In this document: one piece after another, positions 17,418 through 25,987 of the stretch | How the letters are laid out: each line of letters opens with the position of its first letter | Numbering within the stretch: position 1 is the stretch's first letter | Assembly (NCBI RefSeq): GCF_900141745.1 | Contig: NZ_FSRM01000002.1 | Coordinates: 1,054,001 to 1,118,000 of the forward strand | Direction: 5' to 3' | Length of the DNA stretch: 64,000 bases | DNA from: Paraburkholderia phenazinium | Lineage (GTDB): Bacteria > Pseudomonadota > Gammaproteobacteria > Burkholderiales > Burkholderiaceae | The notes under the pieces: model-generated | The model's input: the letters and a program-made list of their open reading frames with translations, nothing else | Database searches by the model: none | Told to the model about the DNA's origin: nothing | Made by a program: the position numbers and the translations under genes

Positions 17418-20048
17418 GTGAGTCGCCAATTTGTATCGTCCGTACGTGAATTCTGCCGCCTGTGGGCCGGCCGGCTTGCACGTTTGCTGGGGGCCACCCT
17501 TCTTCTCGTCGTGGAGTTGATCGGGTTCGCCGCTCGCCTGCTCAAACCCTTGCTGGTCAAGGTGCTGTTCCATCTACGTCATCCGACGCGGCGCGGTGTT
17601 CTGCTTACGTTCGCCACACCGCCTGCGCTCGTGCTGCTGTATGTGATTGTGCTGATTCCGTTCACGCCGAGCATTAGCGATATCCGCAAGGCGCGGGTCG
17701 ACCAGCCGGCGCAGATTCTCTCGGCCGACGGCAAGCTGCTCGCTGAATTCAAGCCTTCGAACCGCGAATGGGTTTCGCTCGCCGATATCTCGCCCCACAT
17801 GGTCGACGCACTGATCTCGACCGAAGACCACCGCTTTTACCAGCACCATGGTATCGACTGGCGGCGCACGGGATCTGCGGCATTGCACACGTTCGGCGGC
17901 GACCGCCAGGGTGGTTCGACGATCACCCAGCAACTGGCGCGCAATCTCTATCCGGACGAAATCGGCCGCGCTCCGACTCTCACGCGCAAAGTGAAAGAAG
18001 CGATCACCGCGCTAAAGATCGAGGCGGCTTATAGCAAGGACCAGATTCTCGAAACGTATCTGAACACGGTGCCGTTTCTGTACAACGCGTACGGCATCGA
18101 AATGGCTTCGCGCACGTACTTCGGCAAATCCGCGGATCAACTGGATATTCTGGAAAGCGCCACGTTGACCGGCATGTTGAAGGGCAACAGCTATTACAAC
18201 CCGGTGATCAATCCGGACCGCGCGCTGGAGCGCCGCAATACGGTGCTCGCGCAGATGGTCAAATACGGCCGTCTCTCGCAGACGACCTACGCAACATTGA
18301 GCCGCAAGCCTCTGCGCGTCGATTTCGAACGGCAGATCGAACCGCCGGGACCTGCTCCGCACTTCGCGCAGCAGTTGCGTAAGTGGCTGATCTCGTGGGC
18401 CGATCGCAACGACTACAACATTTACTCAGATGGACTAATTGTTCATACGACGATCGATTCGCGTCTGCAGTCGATGGCGACCGCGGCGGTTGTCTTGCAG
18501 GGCAATGCGTTGCAATCGGTTGCCAATGGGGCGTGGAGCGGACGCTCCGGCTGCTCGCCGCAAAGCGATCTCTTCAAGAGTTTCATCCGCGAGACGCCGG
18601 ATTACAAGGCTGCGATCAGCGCCGGGCAAAGCGACGACGATGCGCTTCAGCATCTGGGCGCTGACCGCACATTCGTGCGCACGCTGTGCCACGATAAGAC
18701 CGAAGTGCAGGCAGGTTTCCTCGCCATCGATCCGCGTAACGGGCAGATCAAGGCATGGGTGGGCAGCCGCGATTTCACTGACGAGCCGTTCGATCACGTT
18801 CAGCAGTCACGGCGTCAGCCCGGTTCGACGTTCAAGCCGTTCGTGTACGGTGCCGCTTTTGCAGATGGCGCGAAGCCCACGGACACCTTCATCGATCAGC
18901 CGATCGAAATACCGCTGAAGGGCGGCGAGATCTGGCGTCCGAACGACGACGCGCCGCCGAGCGGCAAGCCGATGACACTGCGCGATGCGCTCGCTTATTC
19001 GCGCAACCGCATCACCGCGCAGTTGATGGAGCAGGTTGGGCCGGACAAGGTGGTTCGGCTCGCGCGCGCGATGGGCGTGCGCGACAGCGAACTCGCCCCT
19101 GTGCCATCGCTTGCACTGGGCACGAGCCCGGTGACGATTAAGGAAATGGTCTCGGCGTATAGCACGATTGCGAACGACGGCGAGTATCTCGAGCCGCGCA
19201 TGGTGACGAGCATCGAGGATCACAATGGCAACGTGCTCGCGCAATTCGAGCCCGCTTCGCCGGAGCGGGCGTTGTCGGCTGCGGCGGATAGGACGCTGCT
19301 CGATGTGATGCGCGATGTCGTGAATCGCGGTACTGGTGCCGCTATCCGTTCGCGTTTCGGCATTCGCGCGGATGTGGCGGGCAAGACCGGCACGACGCAG
19401 GACAATGCCGACGGCTGGTTCATCCTGATGCATCCGCAACTGGTGGCGGGTGCGTGGGTTGGCTTCGACGACGGGCGTGTCACGTTGGGCAGCAATTATT
19501 GGGGCGAAGGCGCGCATACCGCGTTGCCGATTGTCGGGGATTTCTATCAGCGTGCGCTGCGAGCGCGGCTGATCGATTCGCGAGTGAAGTTTGCGACCGA
19601 GGTGCAGCCGAGTCTGTTCGATGAGTTCCGCGACAAACTGAATGCGTGGGTGAGCTATCTGTTTGCATCGAAGCCGAAGACGCAAACTGCGTCTGCACCG
19701 GTGCGTCATGTGGCACCGAAGCCGGCGCCAGTTACTCCGCCTTCGGCATCTGTGCCGTCATCCGCATCGTCGGGGACGTCTGCGGCCCTATCGGCTCCTG
19801 CAGCTTCAGTGCCGCGTGAAGTGCCGCCTTTGCTCGGCGCCCCTGGCGCAGCTGCATCGGCGCCTGCGGCTGCTTCGAATTCTGGCTCGAGCGCTATACC
19901 TCCTGCAGCGGTACTCTCACCGGCATCGGCCGCCGAGTTGATGGGCGTGCCGCAACGCAACGGCGGTTTCCCCGTTGAAGGGCCAGGTTCGTCGCCTACA
20001 CCCTCGCCGGATGTACCTGAGGGCGATTCTGGGTCGAGCAGGCAGTGA
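17418..20048 (+). CDS. Class A penicillin-binding protein (bifunctional)
   Basis: An 876-residue peptidoglycan synthase. Two hydrophobic stretches near residues 20-40 and 62-82 anchor it to the inner membrane. The glycosyltransferase domain has catalytic E136 in STEDHRFYQHHG and the GGSTITQQLARN motif; the transpeptidase domain has nucleophile S470 with K473 in PGSTFKPF, a YSRN motif and K656-T657-G658. The last 130 residues are an Ala/Pro/Ser-rich tail with no fold evident. The first codon appears to be GTG. It is PBP1A/1C-like but lies apart from the usual pilMNOPQ neighbourhood, so it is probably an additional class A enzyme. Confidence 0.93.
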   Translation: MSRQFVSSVREFCRLWAGRLARLLGATLLLVVELIGFAARLLKPLLVKVLFHLRHPTRRGVLLTFATPPALVLLYVIVLIPFTPSISDIRKARVDQPAQILSADGKLLAEFKPSNREWVSLADISPHMVDALISTEDHRFYQHHGIDWRRTGSAALHTFGGDRQGGSTITQQLARNLYPDEIGRAPTLTRKVKEAITALKIEAAYSKDQILETYLNTVPFLYNAYGIEMASRTYFGKSADQLDILESATLTGMLKGNSYYNPVINPDRALERRNTVLAQMVKYGRLSQTTYATLSRKPLRVDFERQIEPPGPAPHFAQQLRKWLISWADRNDYNIYSDGLIVHTTIDSRLQSMATAAVVLQGNALQSVANGAWSGRSGCSPQSDLFKSFIRETPDYKAAISAGQSDDDALQHLGADRTFVRTLCHDKTEVQAGFLAIDPRNGQIKAWVGSRDFTDEPFDHVQQSRRQPGSTFKPFVYGAAFADGAKPTDTFIDQPIEIPLKGGEIWRPNDDAPPSGKPMTLRDALAYSRNRITAQLMEQVGPDKVVRLARAMGVRDSELAPVPSLALGTSPVTIKEMVSAYSTIANDGEYLEPRMVTSIEDHNGNVLAQFEPASPERALSAAADRTLLDVMRDVVNRGTGAAIRSRFGIRADVAGKTGTTQDNADGWFILMHPQLVAGAWVGFDDGRVTLGSNYWGEGAHTALPIVGDFYQRALRARLIDSRVKFATEVQPSLFDEFRDKLNAWVSYLFASKPKTQTASAPVRHVAPKPAPVTPPSASVPSSASSGTSAALSAPAASVPREVPPLLGAPGAAASAPAAASNSGSSAIPPAAVLSPASAAELMGVPQRNGGFPVEGPGSSPTPSPDVPEGDSGSSRQ

Positions 20049-20061
20049 GCCCCGCGCACTT

Positions 20062-20838
20062 CTACGCGATGTGCGCGGCGAAGCCGACCTGTTCAGGAGC
20101 AATCTCAGGTCGAAGCGTGCATTCGGGAATGTCGTATTCGCCTGCATTCTGCTGGCGATACGGTATCGGGTTCGTATTCCAAAGGTCGTCGAGACGTTGT
20201 CCGAGTTTGTCGCAGGTTTCCAAAAACCGTTCGTCGTCCATACGGCTGGTCCGATAGACGACGAACGGCGGCAACACGTCGAAGCCGGGGTAATACAGTA
20301 TCCCGTGCTGAATCGGGAATAACACGTCGTCGATGGGTCCGTTGATACCTCGCGGGCCGTAGTGCGATTCCCATCCACCAGTGGTGACGATCAGCATCGC
20401 CCTCTTGCCCGTCATCGAACCTTCTCCGTAGCGGTCGCCCCAGTGAGAGTCGGAATGTTCTCCTACTCCATACGCGAAGCCATACGCGTAGACGCGCTCT
20501 ACCCAGCCTTTCAGGATCGCCGGCATCGAGAACCACCACAGCGGAAACTGCAGGATGAGTGCATCCGCCCAGCGCAACTTGTTCTGTTCCAGGACGATGT
20601 CCTGACTCTGCCTACCGCTCTCGAACGCAAGTCTGGACTCATGCGACGGATCAAAACGCGTACCGGCTGGCCGATCGATGCTGTCGTCCTGGTCGAGCGA
20701 CGCTTTCCAGTTCATTGCGTACAGGTCTGATACTTGTACCGTATGCCCCGCATCTTCAAGACGCTTGATCGAGAAGTCCTTGAGCGAACCATTCAATGAT
20801 CGAGGCTCGGGATGGGCATACACGATAAGAATATTCAT
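20062..20838 (-). CDS. NAD(P)H:quinone oxidoreductase, flavodoxin-like fold
   Basis: A 258-residue FMN/FAD quinone reductase of the NQO1/MdaB/KefF group that probably performs two-electron reduction of quinones or other electrophiles. MNILIVYAHPEPRSLNGSL at the N-terminus and QFPLWWFSMPAILKGWVERV near 95-115 are diagnostic, and TTGGWESHYGPRG follows. GGAGG sits eight bases before the ATG. It is divergent from a LysR gene with a palindrome between them, a common layout for stress-induced reductases. Confidence 0.9.
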   Translation of the reverse strand: MNILIVYAHPEPRSLNGSLKDFSIKRLEDAGHTVQVSDLYAMNWKASLDQDDSIDRPAGTRFDPSHESRLAFESGRQSQDIVLEQNKLRWADALILQFPLWWFSMPAILKGWVERVYAYGFAYGVGEHSDSHWGDRYGEGSMTGKRAMLIVTTGGWESHYGPRGINGPIDDVLFPIQHGILYYPGFDVLPPFVVYRTSRMDDERFLETCDKLGQRLDDLWNTNPIPYRQQNAGEYDIPECTLRPEIAPEQVGFAAHIA

Positions 20839-20885
20839 GACTTGGCCTCCATTGCAAAGAGAGGCAGGATAGGTCTCGGTCGGGT

Positions 20886-20909
20886 ATATTGGAAATGAAT
20901 ATCCAATAT
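20886..20909. promoter_or_regulatory. Palindromic operator between quinone reductase and LysR genes
   Basis: Perfect 8-bp arms ATATTGGA and TCCAATAT with an 8-base spacer, centred in the 84-bp divergent spacer and 14 bases upstream of the LysR start. Position and symmetry fit a LysR-type recognition site that would serve both genes. Binding itself is inferred. Confidence 0.6.
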
Positions 20910-20922
20910 TCCAGGTATTACC

Positions 20923-21816
20923 GTGAATAATCTCAGGCGGCTGGACCTCAACTTGCTAGTCACGCTGGATGTCCTGCTCTCGGAACACAACGTGACGCGT
21001 GCAGCTGAGCGGCTGAATTTTTCGCAACCATCGGTCAGCGTGCATCTCGCCAAGCTAAGGGATATCTTTGGTGATCCACTGCTGTTGCCGGGGCCGCGCG
21101 GCATGCGGCCTACCGCGAGAGCGGAATCGCTGCGCGAGCCTTTGCGGCAAGCGCTTGAAGCACTGGAGAGAACAGTCGCCCCAGCCAGCCCCTTTGATCC
21201 AGCCACGGCGAGTCATACGTGGCGCGTCGCCGCTGCCGACTACGGGGAATCGACGATCCTGCTGCCGGTGTTGGCCGGCTTGCGCTCGGCGGCCCCTGGC
21301 ACCCGGCTGGCGGTTGTGGAGATGTTTCCGTCGCGCATTGCCAGACAAGCGGAACGGGGGGAGATCGATCTTGCTTTCCATACCAGCGAGGGGTCACCCG
21401 CCGGATTGCATCGCCGGGTGCTGTTTGCGGAGCGGTACGTGCTGGTCGGTCGTGCGGGACATCCGCGCCTGAAGCGGCGGCCAACGCTCGCGCAATTCTG
21501 CGAGCTTGAGCACGTAATCGTGTCGCAGGACGGCGCCGGGTTCCGTGGCGTTACCGACGAAGTACTTGCAGAAGCAGGAATGTCACGCCGGGTTGTGCTT
21601 TCGGTTCCGCACTTTCTCTTCATGATGTCGGTTTTGGCGAGCACAGATCTCGTCGCGATGTTGCCATCGCGCCTGACTCGCAATACGCCAACGTTGCGCG
21701 TGGTCGAGCCGCCGCTGGAGGTATCTGGCTACGAGATGGCCATGCTTTGGCATGAGCGCTCCCATCGCGATCCTGCGCATCGATGGTTGCGCGATTACAT
21801 TGCGGATTCAGTGTGA
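20923..21816 (+). CDS. LysR-family regulator divergent from quinone reductase
   Basis: A 297-residue LysR-type regulator of the NodD-like subgroup (NNLRRLDLNLLVTLDVLLSE start, then NVTRAAERLNFSQPSVSVHL helix-turn-helix). The start codon is GTG at 20923. The shared 84-bp promoter region with a strong palindrome suggests it regulates itself and the quinone reductase. The next gene is on the same strand about 80 bases downstream but is functionally unrelated (chromate transport). Confidence 0.9.
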   Translation: MNNLRRLDLNLLVTLDVLLSEHNVTRAAERLNFSQPSVSVHLAKLRDIFGDPLLLPGPRGMRPTARAESLREPLRQALEALERTVAPASPFDPATASHTWRVAAADYGESTILLPVLAGLRSAAPGTRLAVVEMFPSRIARQAERGEIDLAFHTSEGSPAGLHRRVLFAERYVLVGRAGHPRLKRRPTLAQFCELEHVIVSQDGAGFRGVTDEVLAEAGMSRRVVLSVPHFLFMMSVLASTDLVAMLPSRLTRNTPTLRVVEPPLEVSGYEMAMLWHERSHRDPAHRWLRDYIADSV

Positions 21817-21895
21817 TCTGCGTCGCTGCGGCACGGAATATGCCGCTGCTATTATCTCCCGCACCGCAAACAAACCGCCCTGAGTGGAATGTCCA

Positions 21896-22528
21896 ATGAA
21901 CGCACCGATCTCCGATGATGGAAATAGCCAACGTGACGGCCCGCGCGCCGACGCGCTCTTCGCTTCGCCTAAGCCGACTTTAGGCGAATTGTTCGGTGCG
22001 TTCTTCATGATCGGGCTCACTGGCTTCGGCGGTGTGTTGCCCTGGGCGCGCCGCATGCTCGTCGAGCGCCGTGGCTGGTTGACTGATCGCGAGTTCGCCG
22101 AAGTGCTACCACTGGCACAGCTCCTGCCTGGACCGAACGTATCGAACATCGCCACCATCATCGGACGGAAGTATCACGGCGCACTCGGCGCGGTGACGGG
22201 TGTATGCGGGCTTTACCTTGCCCCTACGATCATCACCGTAGGCGTCGGCTACGCTTACGCAAGCTGGGGTAACGCGGCCGTTACGACACACCTGCTCGCA
22301 GGCTTGATGCCTGTAGCGACGGGTCTGGTGATTGCGACGGTGCTCAAGCTGCTTGTGAGCTTGCCACGTGACCTTCGGAACCTGGTACTGGTGGTCGCGA
22401 TGTTTGTCGCGGTCGGCTTGCTGAAGCTGCCACTGCTGCCGGTTCTCGCGGTGCTCGGCCCGTTTGGCTCGTGGCTGATGTGGCGTGCGCTGCACGCCGA
22501 GGCTTTAACGAAGCCTCGTGCGGAGTGA
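21896..22528 (+). CDS. Chromate transporter, first half (short ChrA)
   Basis: About 210 residues matching the N-terminal half of ChrA (CHR family): GLTGFGGVLPWARRML near residue 45, then PLAQLLPGPNVSN and several membrane helices. Paired short ChrA proteins form a transporter that extrudes chromate or, in some cases, sulfate. I use the ATG at 21896; one four codons earlier is also possible. The second half is a separate gene five bases downstream, so the two are translated together. Confidence 0.88.
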   Translation: MNAPISDDGNSQRDGPRADALFASPKPTLGELFGAFFMIGLTGFGGVLPWARRMLVERRGWLTDREFAEVLPLAQLLPGPNVSNIATIIGRKYHGALGAVTGVCGLYLAPTIITVGVGYAYASWGNAAVTTHLLAGLMPVATGLVIATVLKLLVSLPRDLRNLVLVVAMFVAVGLLKLPLLPVLAVLGPFGSWLMWRALHAEALTKPRAE

Positions 22529-22533
22529 GCTTG

Positions 22534-23061
22534 ATGACCTCCAGACTGACCGATCTCGCGCTCCACAGCGCGCTGTGGTCCGTCCTCGCCGTGGGCGGGA
22601 TGAACTCCACACTGGCCGATATTCAACGTTACGCAGTGGATACGCGTCACTGGCTCACTGCCCAGCAGTTCGTCACGTTTTTTTCAGCCATGCAGGCGGC
22701 GCCGGGTCCTAATGGCATGGCGGTCTCGCTGATCGGTTTTCAGGCAGCAGGGCTGGCTGGCGCGCTGGTTGTGACGATTTCCATGATTTTGCCGTCCGCG
22801 TTGCTCGCGTACTTTGTGAGCGGCTGGGTCGAACGGCGCAACGATTCGCTTGTTGTGAAGGCAATTCGTCGTGGTCTCGCGCCTGCGACAGTGGGTCTGC
22901 TCGCTTGCGCATCCTACGTTTTCGTTCGGGAAATCGACGTCAATATCGGTCGTGCCGTGTTGACGATCGTGACGGTGGTCGTCGCTTATCGCACGCGGTT
23001 CAACCCGATCTGGCTGGTTGCGGCGGGTGCGGTGTTGGGGCTGGCGGGGTTCGTCAAATAG
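22534..23061 (+). CDS. Chromate transporter, second half (short ChrA)
   Basis: A 175-residue partner of the preceding gene, with AAPGPNGMAVSLIGFQ as the ChrA second-repeat signature and about five hydrophobic segments. The ATG at 22534 is favoured over upstream in-frame starts that would overlap the first half by 58 bases. In split CHR3-type transporters both halves are needed. No chrB, chrC or chrR gene is close by, so chromate resistance as the physiological role is uncertain. Confidence 0.87.
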   Translation: MTSRLTDLALHSALWSVLAVGGMNSTLADIQRYAVDTRHWLTAQQFVTFFSAMQAAPGPNGMAVSLIGFQAAGLAGALVVTISMILPSALLAYFVSGWVERRNDSLVVKAIRRGLAPATVGLLACASYVFVREIDVNIGRAVLTIVTVVVAYRTRFNPIWLVAAGAVLGLAGFVK

Positions 23062-23076
23062 CGGGCAAGGGCAAGG

Positions 23077-23502
23077 TCAAGGCGTGTCGGAAGCGGGGTG
23101 CCGAAACCTCTCCCGCGGAATTTCCGCAATCGCGGCGATTTCGATCATCAGTTCCGGACGATACAGTCGCTCAACCTGAACCGTGGTGGTGACAGGAAAC
23201 GGTGCGGTAAAAAACTCCTTGCGGATATCTCCTGTACCCATGAACGCATCGATATCCGTTGCGTAGTGCACCAGTGATATCACGTCGATCATTTGTCCAC
23301 CCATGGCTGCTAAAACATCGCGGATGTTCTCCAGCACCTGGCGCGTCTGCGCGCGCATATCGTTGTGGCCCACCACCTGTCCGCTTCTATCGAGCGAGAT
23401 CTGACCTTTCAGGTGCACGATATGGCCGTCACCCTGGATGACGGCCATCGAGAACGCGCCAAACGGTGACCATAATTCGGGCGGATTGAATGCCTGCACC
23501 AT
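23077..23502 (-). CDS. RidA/YjgF-family enamine/imine deaminase
   Basis: A 141-residue RidA superfamily protein. RidA proteins hydrolyse reactive enamines or imines released by PLP enzymes; others act in purine or pyrimidine breakdown. The ILRARTRQVLENIRDVLAAMGG-like core (here MRAQTRQVLENIRD) and the terminal VERLYRPELMIEIAAIA strand carrying the conserved Arg and Glu are present. It is the last gene of the nucleoside uptake operon, 49 bases after the CNT symporter, which favours a role in nucleobase catabolism. Confidence 0.88.
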   Translation of the reverse strand: MVQAFNPPELWSPFGAFSMAVIQGDGHIVHLKGQISLDRSGQVVGHNDMRAQTRQVLENIRDVLAAMGGQMIDVISLVHYATDIDAFMGTGDIRKEFFTAPFPVTTTVQVERLYRPELMIEIAAIAEIPRERFRHPASDTP

Positions 23503-23551
23503 TGTCGAACTCCGTTGACGGATTGCTCCCGGAGATTATGCCCCGTCCCGC

Positions 23552-24826
23552 TCAGTGCAACGAAAAGAACAACCCCGCAATCGCAGCGCTCATCAAATTC
23601 GACAACGTACTCGCCGTAAGCGCTCGCAGTCCATGTCGCGCCACTTCAGAGCGTCGCTCAGGCGCCACCGCACTGAAACCCCCAGCCAGAATCGCGATCG
23701 AAGAGAAATTCGCAAAGCCGCACAGCGCGAACGATACGATCGCAATCGTCTTCGGATCGAGAATCTGCAGTCCTGCCGCAGCGACCTGGACGCTGTCCTT
23801 CAGGTACGGGGAGAGGTCGCCGTAGGCAACGAACTCATTGAGAATCAGCTTCTCGCCGATAAAGTTGCCGGCAAGCGGCGCGTCGTGCCACGGCACGCCG
23901 ATCAACCAGGCGAGCGGCGCCAGAAGCGTGCCGATGAGACCCTGAAGCGTCACATGTGCGAAGCCGAACAGCGCCGCGATGCCTCCGACGGACGTGTTGA
24001 CGAGCGCGATGAGTCCGATGAACGCAATCAGCATCGCTCCGACGTTGATGGCGATTCTCAGGCCAATGGTTGCGCCAGAGGCGGCCGCTTCGATGACGTT
24101 GGTCGAACCCTTCTCGTCGAAATCGAGCCCCTCTATCGTCGTCTGGCTCGGCTCGACAGTGGGATACAGCAGCTTGCCGAACAACAGGCCACCCGGGACC
24201 GCCATGAACGACGCGGCCAGCAGGTACTCCATCTTCACCCCGAGGCCGGCGTACGCGGCGAGCACAGAACCCGCAACGGAAGCCATGCCGCTCGACATCA
24301 CAGCAAAGATCTCGGCACTGGTCATCTGCCGGACGAACGGCTTTACCAGCGCAGGCATTTCGCTTTGACCGAGGAAGATGGTTGCAACCGCCGAGCAGGC
24401 TTCAATGCGGCTCACGTCGAGCAACTTCTCCAGCGCGATGCCGACGATGGTGACGATCCACTTCATGACCCCGACGTAATAAAGCACTGCGATCAGTGCT
24501 GTCACGAAGATGATCATGGGCAGCACACGTAGCCCAAATACGAAGCCACCCGCGCCGAAGAGCTCGAACATCTTGTTGTCGACCAGACCGCCAAAGATAA
24601 ACGACACACCATGGTTGCCCATTTCGAGCACCCGGTTGACTCCTGCAGCGGCTGCCGCAAGGGCAGTGCGTCCGAAGGGTACGAAGAGCACCAGTGCACC
24701 GATTGCCAACTGGGTCGCAAGCGCAGCGACCAGGGTGCGCGGCCGAACCGCGCCGCGATTGTTCGACAGCAAATAGGCGATCAACAGCAATATCAACATG
24801 CCACAAAGGCTGCGGACAATATCCAC
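23552..24826 (-). CDS. Concentrative nucleoside transporter (CNT/NupC family)
   Basis: A 424-residue inner-membrane symporter importing nucleosides with protons or sodium. Around ten hydrophobic segments are visible, along with CNT motifs: GFVFGLRVLPMIIF in the gate domain, FLGQSEMPALVKP (GQxE) and the C-terminal NEFVAYGDLS with LCGFANFSSI. The start codon is GTG preceded by GAGGGGAACCAC. It lies 17 bases after the NUP gene and belongs to the tsx-NUP-CNT-ridA operon. Confidence 0.93.
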   Translation of the reverse strand: MDIVRSLCGMLILLLIAYLLSNNRGAVRPRTLVAALATQLAIGALVLFVPFGRTALAAAAAGVNRVLEMGNHGVSFIFGGLVDNKMFELFGAGGFVFGLRVLPMIIFVTALIAVLYYVGVMKWIVTIVGIALEKLLDVSRIEACSAVATIFLGQSEMPALVKPFVRQMTSAEIFAVMSSGMASVAGSVLAAYAGLGVKMEYLLAASFMAVPGGLLFGKLLYPTVEPSQTTIEGLDFDEKGSTNVIEAAASGATIGLRIAINVGAMLIAFIGLIALVNTSVGGIAALFGFAHVTLQGLIGTLLAPLAWLIGVPWHDAPLAGNFIGEKLILNEFVAYGDLSPYLKDSVQVAAAGLQILDPKTIAIVSFALCGFANFSSIAILAGGFSAVAPERRSEVARHGLRALTASTLSNLMSAAIAGLFFSLH

Positions 24827-24843
24827 GTGGTTCCCCTCGAAAT

Positions 24844-25890
24844 TTAGTTGGCCGGCACGCCGTCTTTCCAGTGCGGCCAGTCCTTGACGATCGCATTCAC
24901 GAGCGGCGATCCGGCGAGATACAGGTTGTTCAACGCCGGGGCAAAGCCTCCCTGATTCTGGTAATCGAGCAGGTTGTCGACGTTCGATACGCCTTGCGGA
25001 GGCCGGTCGAAGTCCGAGCCGGCGCGCAATACCGCCACACGTTGCGTGTCGGCGAGCCCGGCAGATGCCGCGCGTTTGATGACCTCGAAAGTGGCGTTAT
25101 CCTCCTGCTGCGTCGTGCAGTACACGCCTTTGCCGTCGGTCAGGAGTTTGGTCCAGTCGCGAGCGCGCTGTCCGATGGCATTCCCGGAGAACCAGGTATC
25201 GCCCGCGAGGGTGTCACACTGAATGACACTCGGGCGTTGATTGGCGGGCGCGCTCGAGTATTTCGCGCGATACGCTGCAGCCTGCGGGCTGTCTGTCAAC
25301 GTCACGTCGCGCGAAAGACCATAGGCCTTTTGCAGTAGCGCCTCGTTCAGTTGAAACACTTCGGTGCGGTAGTCCAGCGGCGGCTTTTCATTTTCGCTTT
25401 TGGTATTGATGCCAAGGTAGCCGGACTTCCAACCCGGCGGAATTTCACGTGCATCCAGTTCCCACTGGATGCCGAAGTCCACCAGGTAGCGCGCCCATGC
25501 GGCTGAGCCGAGGGTGCCCTGCGCCGGGTCGATGCCGGCGATACCGGGTACAAGGAAGTACGTCTTGCGCAAATCGAACTGTTTCGAGTACACGAGCGCT
25601 GACATCGACGCCGCCGCATTCGTGTGCCCCATGCCGGTCGTCAGGACACAGACGCCGTCGTGGGTGCAGTGGACTTCGGGATAGTCAGGGGAAAGCCCCG
25701 GCACCTTGATGCTCTCCATCGGGCCGAGGTGGTCCAGCCACACTTTGCCCTCTGGTCCAAACATGGAGATGATCAGAATCTTGACTGGGCGTGGGTGATG
25801 CGCGTTGTCCCCTGCGGCATGCACGCCGGCAACCAGCGACACGGCGAGTCCCAGTCCGGCGAGCATCCGTAGAAATTTCGTCTTCAACAT
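24844..25890 (-). CDS. Secreted purine nucleoside permease family protein (NUP)
   Basis: A 348-residue member of the NUP family (PF06516), named after Candida nucleoside permease but related in fold to nucleoside phosphorylases. The N-terminus is a signal peptide (RMLAGLGLAVSLVAGVHAAGD); apart from that I see no transmembrane helix. KILIISMFGPEGKVW, TTGMGHTNAAAS and FLVPGIAGIDP match phosphorylase-like core segments. It is therefore more likely a periplasmic nucleoside-binding or -cleaving protein than a channel. It stands between tsx and the CNT symporter gene, on the path a nucleoside would take into the cell. Confidence 0.85.
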   Translation of the reverse strand: MLKTKFLRMLAGLGLAVSLVAGVHAAGDNAHHPRPVKILIISMFGPEGKVWLDHLGPMESIKVPGLSPDYPEVHCTHDGVCVLTTGMGHTNAAASMSALVYSKQFDLRKTYFLVPGIAGIDPAQGTLGSAAWARYLVDFGIQWELDAREIPPGWKSGYLGINTKSENEKPPLDYRTEVFQLNEALLQKAYGLSRDVTLTDSPQAAAYRAKYSSAPANQRPSVIQCDTLAGDTWFSGNAIGQRARDWTKLLTDGKGVYCTTQQEDNATFEVIKRAASAGLADTQRVAVLRAGSDFDRPPQGVSNVDNLLDYQNQGGFAPALNNLYLAGSPLVNAIVKDWPHWKDGVPAN

Positions 25891-25987
25891 GAGATCTGTA
25901 TTCCTAATGGGTTGTTCAAACTTGTCCGGCGTCTGCGACTTCGCTCATGGTGCGATCGTCGGTCACGCCGGATGATGCAGCATACGA

